Shown one piece after another: positions 26,708 through 37,878 of a DNA stretch of 64,000 bases. Origin of the DNA: Lanius collurio (Eukaryota; Chordata; Aves; Passeriformes; Laniidae); assembly GCA_020086605.1 (NCBI GenBank), contig JACBWW010000050.1:4191784-4255783 (forward strand), read 5' to 3'. Positions within the stretch are counted from its first letter, which is position 1; every line of letters starts with the position of its first letter. The notes beneath the pieces were generated by a model. The model ran no database searches. It was not told the DNA's origin and saw only the letters and a list, made by a program, of their open reading frames with translations. The position numbers were made by a program, and so were the translations under genes.

Positions 26708-27533
26708 CCTCGTTAATCAAAGCCAGAGGGGGGACTCTGAAAGGACTCTTGGTGGGAGAGGTGGCGGGGTCAGGGGGTGGCCTCACGTCCCTGTCGCGGG
26801 GGTAGCCCGGGTCTCGCTGTATCTCGTTGCCCCCCAGCAGGGCAGGGCCGTAGGGCTGGCTCTTGGGGATGTGCTGCGGCACGACCTGCACCAGGGGCGG
26901 GGAGCCCTGGCTGTCCTGGCGTGAGAAGATTCTCAGGCACTGCTCCTCCAGCAGCGAGATGGTGGCAGACTGGTTGTTCACCAGGTCGGTCAGGGCCGCG
27001 TATTTCACTTCAAGCTCCTTGTATTTCGTTGCCATCTTCAGCATCTCTGTTGTAACGTTAAGGACTTTGTTTTCCAGCTGGGAAAGCTCGAGCGAGTTGT
27101 CGCGCTTTCGAATGATCTCGTGCAGGAGCTGCATGTACAGCTGGGTCACACGAGAGTTCATGTTTCGGCTTTCTTTCCTCAGTAACTTGACTTCATTCAC
27201 GATGTTTCCGTCCACATCCACGACCAGCTGCAGGATGTCGATCTCCCGCTTCTGCTTGGACAGCACATCCTTCAGGTTCTCGATGTCCATCCTGGTGACT
27301 TCATCTTTCCTGTTCCCAGTGCCCGGGCCGTTCGTGTTCACGCAGATTGGCCCTGTGATTTTTTGTTCTGGCACCAGGAAGGTGTAACCACATTTCTTCC
27401 CTTCCTCTGCCCCGTCTGCTGAACGGGGCTGCCTCTGCTGGGGCGTCTTACTCGGCGTGGAGTGCTGCGCACAGCGCCCAATGGACAGCAGCAGGAACAG
27501 CAGGACACCCAAAGTCCACCTCAATACCTTCAT
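26708..27533 (-). CDS. ANGPTL1: ANGPTL1 coding exon 1 (signal peptide, coiled coil, linker)
   Basis: Minus strand from ATG at 27533 to the donor GTAAGTT just left of 26708, 826 nt. The start is chosen because it opens with a classical signal peptide (MKVLRWTLGVLLFLLLSIG, then RCAQ) and has a purine at -3. Residues about 80-200 are heptad-rich (ENLKDVLSKQKREIDILQL and following) and form the oligomerising coiled coil. Sequons are N159-V-T and N187-Q-S. Residues 250-268 form the PPPDPATSPTKSPF linker. The exon is markedly GC-richer and CpG-richer than its flanks. Confidence 0.97.
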
Positions 27534-27563
27534 TTCAAAGCAGGTGGGATGACTGTCGGGAGC
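27534..27563 (-). other. ANGPTL1: ANGPTL1 5' UTR portion of the first coding exon
   Basis: Thirty nucleotides precede the ATG on the minus strand, bounded by a good 3' splice site (pyrimidine-rich CTTTATCTTTTATCTGTCCACCAG). This implies at least one non-coding exon further upstream, meaning higher coordinates. Confidence 0.6.
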
Positions 27564-30500
27564 CTGGTGGACAGATAAAAGATAAAGTCATTAAATCAGA
27601 GGCACAGCTGAGGCTCCTGGACTGATAAACTGCCTAAACTGATGGGTTTGCCTTGCTTGCATGTAGGTATCCGAGCCTTTGGAATCTCTTACTTGGAGTT
27701 ACATTCCATTAGGCTGGCTGGCTGCTTTGAGCAGTGAGCACTACAGTGCAGATACAGGATTTAGCAGAGAAGCTGTTGCAGTGGGGCACTTTTCAGAACG
27801 TTGCTTGGATTCTGTGTTACACTTCCATTCTCAGTTTGACTGCTCAAATCTGTGCTCGCTGCAGTTACCTGCACGGGGTTATAGAACACAGAGTGCTTGC
27901 AGAATACCTTCCTGGAAGGGAAGTAGGGAGATGAAATTATTTATATCAATGTTGGATTTTGGATTATATAAGGCTTTCTAGTCCTCTCTTAGCTTTATAT
28001 ATAGATGTATAATTTGTTAAATAGTATATACATACTTATTCATATACACACCCATTTTTCCTATTTATATATACACAATTTTAGTAGACTTGAAAAATGC
28101 ATCTTTAAGACTATTTTAGGACATGAGTGTTAGGCAGGAGATTAGATACTTTTTCAAACATTGAAAATTACTTACTCAAGTGGCTTGGAATTCGTAAGGA
28201 AAGCTTAGAACACTGTTTGCTCTGCATATGTGTCCCTATTTAGTTGCCTTGAGATGAACATTTAGAATTGTTGTCACACTATTTGTGTATCTTTGAGAAC
28301 ATCTTTATTCAAATAATGCAGAAGTATCGAGTGTCTTATCATTATAAATAGCATACTCAAGTGTTTCATTCATCTTCTAAAGAAAATTAGGAATTTCTTT
28401 TAACTCTAAAGAATTAAAGTGCAGTGGTAAAGCTGTGGGAATGTTCTTGAGACCTGTTTTTTTGCTTTAAATATTTGAGATGATAAACAAAGGCAGCACT
28501 TAAATAAGGAAAAACACCTTCATTTTATGGTTTGTTTGCTTTGTGAAGTAGATCACTCTTCTTATCTCAGCTGTTGATCTGGCTTTCCTTTCCAGCCTCC
28601 TTCTGCAAACCTCTGGATAGCCTTTGTACAGTGGCCTTTGGGTAATTACAAAGAGAAATACAGTAAGAGCAGGGAAAGTGAATTATGCTGCTGTTCCTGC
28701 CACGTCCAAGTTTCAGTGCCTTTGGCAATCCTGACAGTGATCCCAGAGGAGAAGCAGAGCTGTGCTGCTGCCTTTGCACTCTCCTTACAAACGTGAAGGT
28801 GACTTTTGGGTCAGGTCACTTTTCCCAGGTCTGTTCCTGGCTTTAATATTATTGCAACAAATGGTGTCTGCTCAGCCTCAGGAAACCTGTCAAGTCTTTG
28901 TTTCTTGGCTTCAGTGAGAGCAGTGGTTACAAGCCATGGTGTACATGCAGTCAGGAGTAAGGGCTAAAAATTCTGCTTAAATGTTTGATAACCTTTTGTT
29001 CATCTGATGGTTGTATTGCAAGTCCTGCTTCTGGGAGGGGAGGAAAACACATTTAGCACATACTAAAAATCCTTTCTTACCCTGTATAAATGGATGGAGC
29101 ACATAAGTTTGAGGAAGTTTATTTTAAAAAACTTATTTCTCTTTTTTCTGTAGCAATAGGTATTTCTATGTCTACTAGTAAATGTTTTTATCAAAAACAA
29201 AAGTTAAAAGTTTTGTTAATATTTCTGTGCTGAAACTGTAACTTCTGTTTAAAGAAAAGAAAAAAAGTTAGGAAAAGGTATAGCTTTTCTCCAGAGCTGG
29301 TTGTGTGTTTTTCTTCGGTAATTTCAGGCATTTAAAATATTAATCACTTGGACACTGCTCAGATTTGGTAGTTCATTAGGTTAAATGTGCACATGAATCA
29401 TGGGAAGCACGTGGGAAACTGGTGTGTGTGTGGTTTCTAACTTGACAAGGATGAGCCAAATTAATTGGCTAAAGTTTAAAACCTCTTTGCATCTCCTAAA
29501 TTATTTTAAAATACTTTTGCATTTACTGTTTGCAGATTGAGGGAAAGGAGCTTCGTGGCACATGGTTGAGGATGAAGCCATAGTACAAGTCCAGTATTTT
29601 ACTGTTTTCACAGTGTAAAATGGTACTTCATAGTCTGAGAAAGTGAAAAACATTTTAGTTCTTGGTGGCTTTTAAAGACCCTACAGAGTTACTGAAATAA
29701 TGAATGGCTGGGGATTTTTCCCAAGAGCAGCACATTTTCTCCCAAAATTCATAGAATTTAAATGAATCTTTCAAACCCAAGCACTTTGCAACACAATCCA
29801 CGTTCTAGCCGTGTATTCTGCTGCAGTCTTTCTGCATTTCTTTTAACATTAAATGTGTTCATTTTGAACTTTTACCCTCCTATGTTAAAGTGTCAAGCCC
29901 TGTGTCTCTACGTGTGCTATCAGTGCATTAAATGAATTAAAGGGTCAAATACAGCACAGCGAAATCCAGCTGCTGCATAAGATTGTGCCCTAGAATTTGA
30001 AATAATTCAAATGTCTTGTGGCACTCTGAGACATTCAGGTAAGCAGGCATGAGTTCCTTCTGAGAATCTACCTGGTAGGGAATGTGTATGCTTCCATGGA
30101 AATGCTGCTGTTGAAAAAATTAAATGTCTTAAAATGTTGCTTGTCAAGTTTGAGCAGCTTAATGCCTAACTTGTTATACAAGAATAGGTTCTGAGCAAGA
30201 TATTTACCTGGAGTTTTAATCAGCTTAGAAGGAAATGAAAATACTGTTTCAGAAATTTCCTGATGTTCTGGGCAAGCAGCTTAAAAAAATAGGAGCTGTT
30301 TATCCAAAGTATCACAGAGTGATAGCCTACTATGAAAGAGCTAAATGACAGATTAAACTTCGAGTTGGGAAATAGTTGTAGGGTTTTTAGATCAGACCCG
30401 TTTTGTCCCAGATTCCCAGGTTTGGATGTTTAGGTAGTGGCATAACTGTTAGGAGAGACCTGAGGCTCAGGGATCAGTTCAGAGCCTCCAGCCCTCCCTG

Positions 30501-33500
30501 CAGGTTTGGGGTCCCCTGTACTGTGGGGCTGCTGGGATACCTGGTGCAGACCTTGGCTCTGAGGCCAGGCAGTTTGTGATTCTGCAATCCCATTGCTTTA
30601 AAATACATTGTCTAACTCTTTGTTAGATGTCTCTCTTTTTAGATTGGACTCAGCTGTCACTTCAGCTGGTTCTGTTGTTTCTGTGCTGCCCAGTTCTGAG
30701 TCTCTGATTTCTGTAGAAGTTTCATTATGTGTGTTCTGGCCTGCTGATGTTTTACAGCTTCTGCAGAAGAAAATGTGCAGTTATTCACAGCAACACAAGC
30801 TTCTTCATCAGCTTGTCAGAAACACTCAGAGCTGTGGACAGGGCTTCAATACCATTTTATTTTTAATGCCATTTCTTCTGGTTTCTTTCTTTTTCCAGAG
30901 TGATCCCTGTGCAAAAAAATGCCCAGCTTGCTTTCAAAATTAGTTTTTGATTTATTACTTTAAAAAAGTATTTAAAGGTACAGAGTTCCAATTTAAAAGA
31001 GCAGCACAAGCCCATAACTACTGTTTTTAACTGCTGTGACACAGACTGTGTTACCCTCCACCAAAATACTGTAATCACAAATAGAGAGTTGCATGGATCA
31101 GGATGTGGGGAAGCTGGTATATATTTGGCATTTTTTAGCTCCCTGCACAACAAACTATTTGTTCTTTGTTGTACTGCTGTGACTCATGTTCAGCAGGATG
31201 TAAAATTTGGAAACCCACAACACAAATTGGAATCTGTTCCTGCAGCGCTGACGGAGGCTCGTTCTCCCTGGGCAGTGTAGGGTGACATGGGTGAATGTAA
31301 CGAAGCTGTTGCAGGTAAATGTGAATATAGGAGTCCCTTTGTATGGAAAATGCAGTATCAGGATGTATCTCTATTCCACATATTTATTAGAAGAATATGG
31401 TCACGAGATAAATGCCAGCGGTGCCCTCTTACATGTAACAGGAAGAGATACAGTTTGGGTTCTTGGAGAAAGGAAATTACAGTGCCGAGACTGAAGATGC
31501 TCTGAACATGATAGCAGCTAATCAGGGAGCTCTGTTATTGGTGTTACATGCACTTCATTTTCTGTTGAGCTTTGCCTGAGCAGCTGAAATCAATAAACCC
31601 AGCTGTGTTCCCCTCTGTATGCACAGGCTAAGTGAGGATTTTTGTGGATTTTTTAGCTTAAAACTGGGTCATTAGAAATAATACTAATATGGGGAAAATC
31701 CTGTTCATATAGGAGAAATGTTCACATGGATTTCAGTATACCTCTGTATTTAAGTAAGTTACCTCTCCCTATATAAACAAGTGCTTTTCCGGCAAGTCCC
31801 TCTGCCTCTGCTGAAATAACAGGATTACTTTCAATTGTATTGACTGAGATCCAGCAATAATATGTTCTTGGGGTTTGCTCATCAGATTCATGATGTATTG
31901 AGTCACAGAATTCTGCTTCTCAGAGATTGCCATGAATCTGATTCCTTTTAGGAAAGGCAATCTAAAAATCTTCAGGGGGTTTTGAGGTTGTCATTGAAAA
32001 CACGTCCCTTTTCAAAAATGATAAATTCTTAGATGTTCTCTGCAGAAGAAGTTTGTTAGTTTTGTCATAGTAGATATTCTGAAAGCACAGCAAAATTTCA
32101 TAGCATTTCCAGATTTTTTGGTGAAGTTTTCTTAGTGTGGGGGTTCCTTTGCAGTTGTTGGCAACTGCTGTGTGTGTCTGCAGTGTTGAGCAGGCAGGTA
32201 CAATGCAGTGGTGCATTTTGTGTTTGGAAATGTGTGATTTTGGGGCTCCAGAGTTCTGCTTAGAACAGATACTGAAGATATTAAGCACTTAGTTATGCTT
32301 GCTATAGGAAATTGTACTTCATTCGTTGGTGTATGAATTTTAAGGACCAAAGTAATAGGGCACATTACACAAAACCAAGCCCAGTAAAACAATAATTAAG
32401 ACCTGATAGAGCCATGTAGTTACTGCAAAAGTTCAAAGGTTCAGAACTTCCATTCTTTTTAGTAAGTTCCTTTAAAACTTCAAATAGTATTTTCTTTTTT
32501 CACTGTACTAAGTATCGTTCTTTTGGCAGCAGCAGTGTAGTATTAGTACTGCATTATTTTTTTTAAATAAACATTTCAAAATTTGAACTCTGAAGTTGGA
32601 AGGCAGCAAAGGAGAGAGAGTTAAAACCTTGTATACAGCCAGTTTATTGCTTTAAAATTATTGACTCAGCTGTTTTCATTTGTGGAAGATTTAGGAATTG
32701 TTCTAAGCAGCGTAAATCAAACCCTTGGCTGATGATGAATGAATGGAGCCTGGTGTCCAAAGCACATTATTGTGCCTCAAAGGGGGTTGTGTTGTTGTTT
32801 AGATGATTCTCCTTCTGTAAATCAGCACAAAGGGATGGTAAGGAAAAGGGCTCCAGAACTTGGAAAGGATCCATCTTTCTTGTTTATCAAGGCTGCTTCA
32901 GACTTCTTTCCTCTGGTAGCTACTAAATCTTAATTAAGTTTGCCTTCTGCAGCACTTTGTCTCTCCTTTTAGCATCAGCCCCTTCATTCTCTCTCACTGT
33001 GTCAGGCATCTCTGAGTTTGTTAATGCAAGTACATCACTTAAATTTATTTGCATTGTTCTGGATTATTTACTGTAATTTAATTTCCAAGTCAGCATGAAG
33101 AAAGCTTTCTATGCTTTTCCTATGTATTAACAAGTATTTTTTGGTTTTCATCTGTAGTTTTGTCTTCTGTTTGTAAACAATTTTCTTGTTTTAATCATTG
33201 ACTTGCAGCAGCATTCTTCTCCCCTCCTGCCCCTGATGAACTGTAACAAACCTCTCAGTTTCCCACTTAATGTGATGTTGCTTTGTACACTGCATTTCAT
33301 GTTTCTGAAATGGATCTGTATTTAGAAACAAACTGCAGTTCATTTGCAGTACAATTAACTTCCCAGAAATTGCTGAAGGAAGAGATTAGTGCCTGTTGCA
33401 GCAGAGTCTTTGGATTTTCAGCTGCACCATTGCTTGTGCTGGTGTGGAGGTTTAGTTCAGATCATCTCTTCCTTCTGTCCATTGTGTCCTGAGTCCGTGT

Positions 33501-34104
33501 GGGACTCTGCTTTCTTGCTTGGCTCTGGGACTCAGGCAACTTCCACTCCTCACAAGTACCAGAAATAAAAACGTACTTGAAACGATATACAATGATTGCT
33601 GCTTACAGATGTGCATTGATTTGCCTGGGACCTTTCACAGTGGTTTTATTGAGGTATCCATTTTCTACTTCTAGTAATGCTAGGTCTATGCTCTGGTGTT
33701 GGGTGAAATCCAGCTTCCCTGAAATCGATAGGATCTTTGGCTTTTGCCTTCTGGTGGGATCAGAATTTCACATGAGTATGTTCACAGTACCCAAATTACA
33801 AGCTTAGCAAAGAATCTGGTAGTGCTAATTTTCTGTAACTGTAGATAACAATACAGTTAAACAACTGAAACTTGTTCATCCCTACAACTGGAACAAGTTA
33901 GTCTGTGCTCTTATGCAGTGCCTTTTTTTAATTCTTTCCAAAGTCTACCAAATGCCACAAAAATGACTCTTAATGTTAGTTGTCAAATTTTTCTCAGGCT
34001 GAGAGGGATTTGTTTCTTCACAATTGTATGTTGAGGGAGACATATGTAGCATTCAGAAATAGCTCAAAATTAAACTTGTAAGTAAGAATAACTTTAAAAC
34101 TTAC
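27564..34104 (-). other. Probable ANGPTL1 5' intron (between non-coding exon and coding exon 1)
   Basis: 6.5 kb between the inferred acceptor at 27564 and a consensus donor GTAAGTTT at 34104 on the minus strand. It contains an AT-rich TATA/TACA low-complexity patch at about 27990-28080. No coding exon on either strand was recognised; additional non-coding exons cannot be excluded. Confidence 0.45.
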
Positions 34105-34900
34105 CAAGAAATAAAGTCTTCCAGCTGGTTTGCTTCTGTGGCAGATGGAAAATCCAGAGGCCAAGTTGCTTTTGCTTCCTATATTACCCGATGGTGTGGA
34201 GTGTTAATCTGCAGCTGGAGCTGAAAACTGCTTTTGTCTTTCTCTGTTAGATCCAAGCTGTATTGAGGAGTTGGGTTTCTCCATACGATAACCAAGCTAA
34301 CTAATCAGTTAAAAAAAGAATAAAAGTAATGCTCCAGTGTGCGTTATTCCAGGAGAGAGAGAGAGAAATGTTTTTTGAAACTGCAGTGTTTAATTCTCAC
34401 ATGCAGAAGTGCTCTAACCAGCTACAGCTAACCCAGATTCCATATACATCACTTTTGGACAGTGTTTTTTTAAACAAACACACACTCGGCTCAGCCGTTC
34501 AGCCCACCTATGATGTCACCGTGAGCACTCAGAGAGCAGGAGAGACTCCTCCTTCGGATTTCCTATCCATACCCTCCAGAAAGGGAGGGGGTAGGGAGGC
34601 TGAGAAGTTAGGAACAAGGAAAGATTGTTTGCCAGTAGAAGGGAGGTACCGTATGGCAACGGACTGTGCAAGAGTTCAGCAGGCAATTACAAATCAAACA
34701 TTTTTACTACGCTGCCTAAAGATGCCTTTCAAGTTATTACAGTGCTGGGCTTCATTTAGAAGAAAGATTCTTTCAGGCTGATAAAACTCGATTTGTGTTG
34801 CTGGGAATAAAAGGGGCAGCCTGGCTGGATACAACAGGAAAAATGAACCATTTGTAGTCTAGAAGAATGTTCAACAGAACGTCGCGTTCAATTCTTGACG
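34105..34900 (-). promoter_or_regulatory. Candidate ANGPTL1 non-coding first exon and promoter
   Basis: The minus-strand sequence ends in TTTCTTG followed by GTAAGTTT, a consensus donor. To its right, 34480-34910 has more than ten CpGs in otherwise CpG-poor intron. It also has a CRE-like TGATGTCA (34511-34518), a short GA/TC run (34352-34367) and a palindromic GAACGTCGCGTTC (34877-34889). These fit a small promoter feeding ANGPTL1 about 6.5 kb upstream of its start codon. The transcription start is not resolved, and a plus-strand ATAAAAGG near 34807 leaves orientation open. Confidence 0.4.
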
Positions 34901-35690
34901 TTCGCTTAATAAGAAACAGTTCCAGTTGTTAAAGGCATGAATTCTCCAATACATGTGGAAAAAGTTAAAACTCTGTGTGTGATGGTTTTGGGTAGGTATC
35001 AGAATATTTGATAACATCTGACTGGTGTTAGAAGTAGCAAAAGCCACAGAGATTACGCTCTACAAGAAATACGGGACCTGGCTTTGGTTCTGTCCATGCT
35101 CAGCCAGCACTCGAGTGCATTCAGTTTGTTGCCATTGATCTTTCTGCTTTCTTCACAAAGGCAGTGCCATTACATTTGAAAGAGAATTGCCCTTGTATTG
35201 CTTTCAAAATTATTTTTAGATGACATAGAAATGCATCCAGTATGTTTGGAGAACTGCTCTTTACAGAAGCACTTGTTGATTTAGCTAAAAGAAAAGATCA
35301 GTGCAAGTCATTCAGAGGTAATTCTACAAATACAGTGGTTTATAAAATCCTGCATAATAGTGCAGGTGCCTGTTACAGGGAATTTCCTTAAACACCGTTA
35401 ATAAGTATGATTTACTTCCTTCTGTGGAAGACTGAGCAGGTTTGGGATTTTTAAGGCTTGTTTGGACATGGGTTAGTAAATTCAGGTTCAGGACAGCTTA
35501 TGCACTCTAGGTAGCATGGCAATTAAATGCAACTACCTGATGTTTCTGATTATCCTTTCGGGTTTTTAGCAAACTGTTTCTAGCAGAACAGAAAATTGAG
35601 AGATTTAGTAGTATATCAGGTCATGTGTAATATCTTTTTATTCACTTTTTTATATGTCACCTTTCAACCACAGGTATTTTAATTTGTTTC

Positions 35691-35726
35691 TGTGTGTGCG
35701 TACACACGTGTGTGTGTGTGTGTGTT
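35691..35726. repeat. (GT)n microsatellite with a short interruption
   Basis: TG/GT units interrupted by GCGTACACAC, which gives a small purine/pyrimidine-alternating block of about 36 bp. Simple repeat within RALGPS2 intron c. Confidence 0.9.
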
Positions 35727-36756
35727 GGTTTTGGAGGGATGCCCAGAGTTTCCCAGCTCACATTTGAGGACTGTACTGGTTAGGTGCTATACAAACACAA
35801 CTGCTGTTCTTGTGAGGTTGTATTAATAGTCTTCCACCTGTAAAGCCAAAGTCCTTGTTATAATTTTGGTTATACAAGGCTGAGAGATGAAGTAAAATAT
35901 AATTTAAAAATTCCCTTGTTACTGTTTCTTAAATGATATTCTTTAAGTTTGTGTAGTGTTTTAATTGGGATATATGTGAAAGATGCAAGGGATGCAGAGC
36001 AATTCCTTTGAGCAGCAGAGTTGGTCAGCATATGCTTCACTCAGTTAAGACAAATGGGTGATGTTCAAGAAATGGCATTGTGTTTAGAAAGAAAATAAAT
36101 GTTTCATCTGCAGCATTACTGTGTAAGGACAAGGATTTTCCCCTCTATGTGATCAGGGGGTTGAAGGAGCAGTAAGGTTTCAGTCAGTGCAGGGGAGGAA
36201 GGCAGGTAGGGGATTTGAAGTGACTTATGTGGAAGGCTGTTGGATCTGTGGAGCTGTGATTATTACAAACTGCAGGATTCATTCCTTTATTTCAGTCTGG
36301 GTGCCCATTTTCCCTGGTTAATCTTGCCCATGTTGCTGCAAGTTGAGTTTGAGTTTTTATTTATCTTGAAGTGTTGTGAGTATGATTTATTCTTGTGTTG
36401 TTTTTTAATTGCTGAATTGGAGGAATGAAGTAGTAGACTTCTTAAACAATTAATTTTGATTGTGTATTTTAGGACTATCTGGTTAGTATGCTTCATATTT
36501 GTCAAGGAAGTAGTAAATTTGTGCTGTGGAGAAGATGAGGTTTATAAGTAGTTGTGCATGTCCTTGTAATTACTTTTAGATTTCCAAAATTATTTCCCAT
36601 TTAAATCCAAAATCCTATTCTGAGACAATGCTTTTGTCAACCTGCTTTAATGTTAGTGAAAGCGAAAATTCTTCACAATATTCTTGGTGAGTTTTTTTTT
36701 TTCTGCTACATGAAAGACACTAAACAAAGAAACTTTTCATTCTAATCTCATTTCAG

Positions 36757-36894
36757 GTATTTATCTGTCAGACTTGACATATATTGACTCTGCCTACCCC
36801 TCAACAGCAAGCATTCTGGAAAGTGAGCAAAGAACAAATTTAATGAACAACATTCTTCGAATTATCTCAGATTTGCAGCAGTCGTGTGAATATG
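36757..36894 (+). CDS. RALGPS2: RALGPS2 internal exon d: second half of the RasGEF signature
   Basis: 138 nt in phase 1/1 between acceptor TTTCAG and donor GTAAGC. It continues PYL with [18 protein letters not shown] and ends [10 protein letters not shown] plus G of the next Asp. The G-I-Y-L-S-D-L stretch completes the RasGEF family signature, and the [19 protein letters not shown] helix is the C-terminal part of the CDC25 domain. Confidence 0.97.
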
Positions 36895-37787
36895 GTAAGC
36901 TAGTGTGTAAATATCAGAGTGTTAAAGAGAAGAATTTAAAAGCTGTATTTGTCTGCTGTGATGCAATTTAAGTAAGGACTTAATTAAGGACCCACGTGAA
37001 TGCCATTAACACCCTCCCTCATCCTCTCAGCCCTGAAGTCTGGGTTTATTCTAGTATTGTTGGTTAAGACAGAGCATCAAGGTGAGGAGACAGAATAAAA
37101 TTGCCTTTCTCTTACATCGAGCAAACCACAGGATGTATTTTCTGATGATAAATGTGTAGTAGTACATCATACTCAACAGCAGTTTTGCTGGTGTTTATAA
37201 GCTTGTATCCCTGTGTTTCATAATTTTATGAGTGAATTCTAAAAATAGGATTGCCTTTGGAGTAGTACTTTTACTGGAGATAATAAAATACATTCAGCTT
37301 GTCTTTCGGACATTTATAGTTCTGTGCATAGATCAGATAATGTATTTTGTCTTCAAAGGTGGTTTCCCTCACACTTCTCATTCTAGTAAAGTCATAAGGC
37401 TGTGTTTGTGGTGCTGGAATGTGAATTAGCACAGGATTGTGGCTTCCCTGACAGCTTAGTATGAAGAGAATGTGGGCTGTGAAGGAGTCCTCAGACAGCC
37501 CTTCATGTTCCAGTTCTGGACCTTCAGCTTGGCCAAGGATGTTGTCTTACTTTTCCCTTACATGTGCTCTGATGAGCAGCTCTCGGGTTTCTGTGTGTGG
37601 GGAGTGTCAGCCCAATGCATGAGAATTGCTGTGAAGTTCTAAAATGTCAGTGTTCCTTAGGGCCTGTAGTTTGTGCTCCATCTCACATGAAAAGGCAAAG
37701 GGATCTGAATCTGCTCTGGTAGCTTCTAGAAAGTACTTTGCTTACCACTGAGCAGCACAGTGTTAATGAATGCTGTCTGTTTTCCAG
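36895..37787 (+). other. RALGPS2 intron d
   Basis: An 893-bp intron with donor GTAAGC and acceptor TGTTTTCCAG. No repeat or other feature was recognised. Confidence 0.85.
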
Positions 37788-37878
37788 ATATTCCTATGTT
37801 GCCTCATGTCCAAAAATACCTGAACTCAGTTCAGTACATAGAAGAACTACAGAAGTTTGTAGAAGATGACAATTACAA
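37788..37878 (+). CDS. RALGPS2: RALGPS2 internal exon e: end of the RasGEF domain
   Basis: 91 nt in phase 1/2, encoding (D)[20 protein letters not shown] and QKFVEDDNY, ending in AA of the Lys codon; donor GTAAGT. [26 protein letters not shown] is the conserved closing helix of RasGEF domains, where the chain ends beside the Ral-binding surface. Confidence 0.97.

Larger units (their letters stand above)
18726..27533 (-). other. ANGPTL1: ANGPTL1 coding gene span (complete CDS, 4 coding exons)
   Basis: The four minus-strand exons join in phase (826+194+271+188 = 1479 nt) to give 492 residues, within one residue of the mammalian length I recall. The product is a secreted angiopoietin-like glycoprotein. 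It has a signal peptide (about 1-22), a coiled coil (about 80-200), a Pro-rich linker (about 212-270) and a fibrinogen-related domain (about 276-492). Domain cysteines are C281, C310, C433 and C446, and N-glycosylation sequons lie at N159 (NVT) and N187 (NQS). The family is linked to angiogenesis and vessel-wall biology but does not bind Tie2 in the classical way. No frameshift or stop interrupts it. Confidence 0.96.
13285..36756 (+). other. RALGPS2 intron c, host of the antisense ANGPTL1 gene
   Basis: 23.5 kb between donor GTAAGT at 13285 and the acceptor TTTCAG ending at 36756; it is the largest intron seen here. From 18726 to at least 27563, and probably to about 34.8 kb, it is occupied by ANGPTL1 on the opposite strand. 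The left 5.4 kb (13285-18725) holds AT-rich sequence with no exon recognised and possibly the ANGPTL1 3' untranslated region. The part right of 34.9 kb holds a GT microsatellite and otherwise unremarkable sequence. Confidence 0.9.

Noticed and set aside
26863..27387. 174-codon plus-strand open frame opposite ANGPTL1 exon 1
   Set aside because: Antisense shadow of a GC-rich coding exon with no independent features.
34329..34781. 150-codon plus-strand open frame in the CpG-enriched block
   Set aside because: Overlaps the candidate ANGPTL1 untranslated exon/promoter; the translation has no domain features and is best explained by the local rise in GC.
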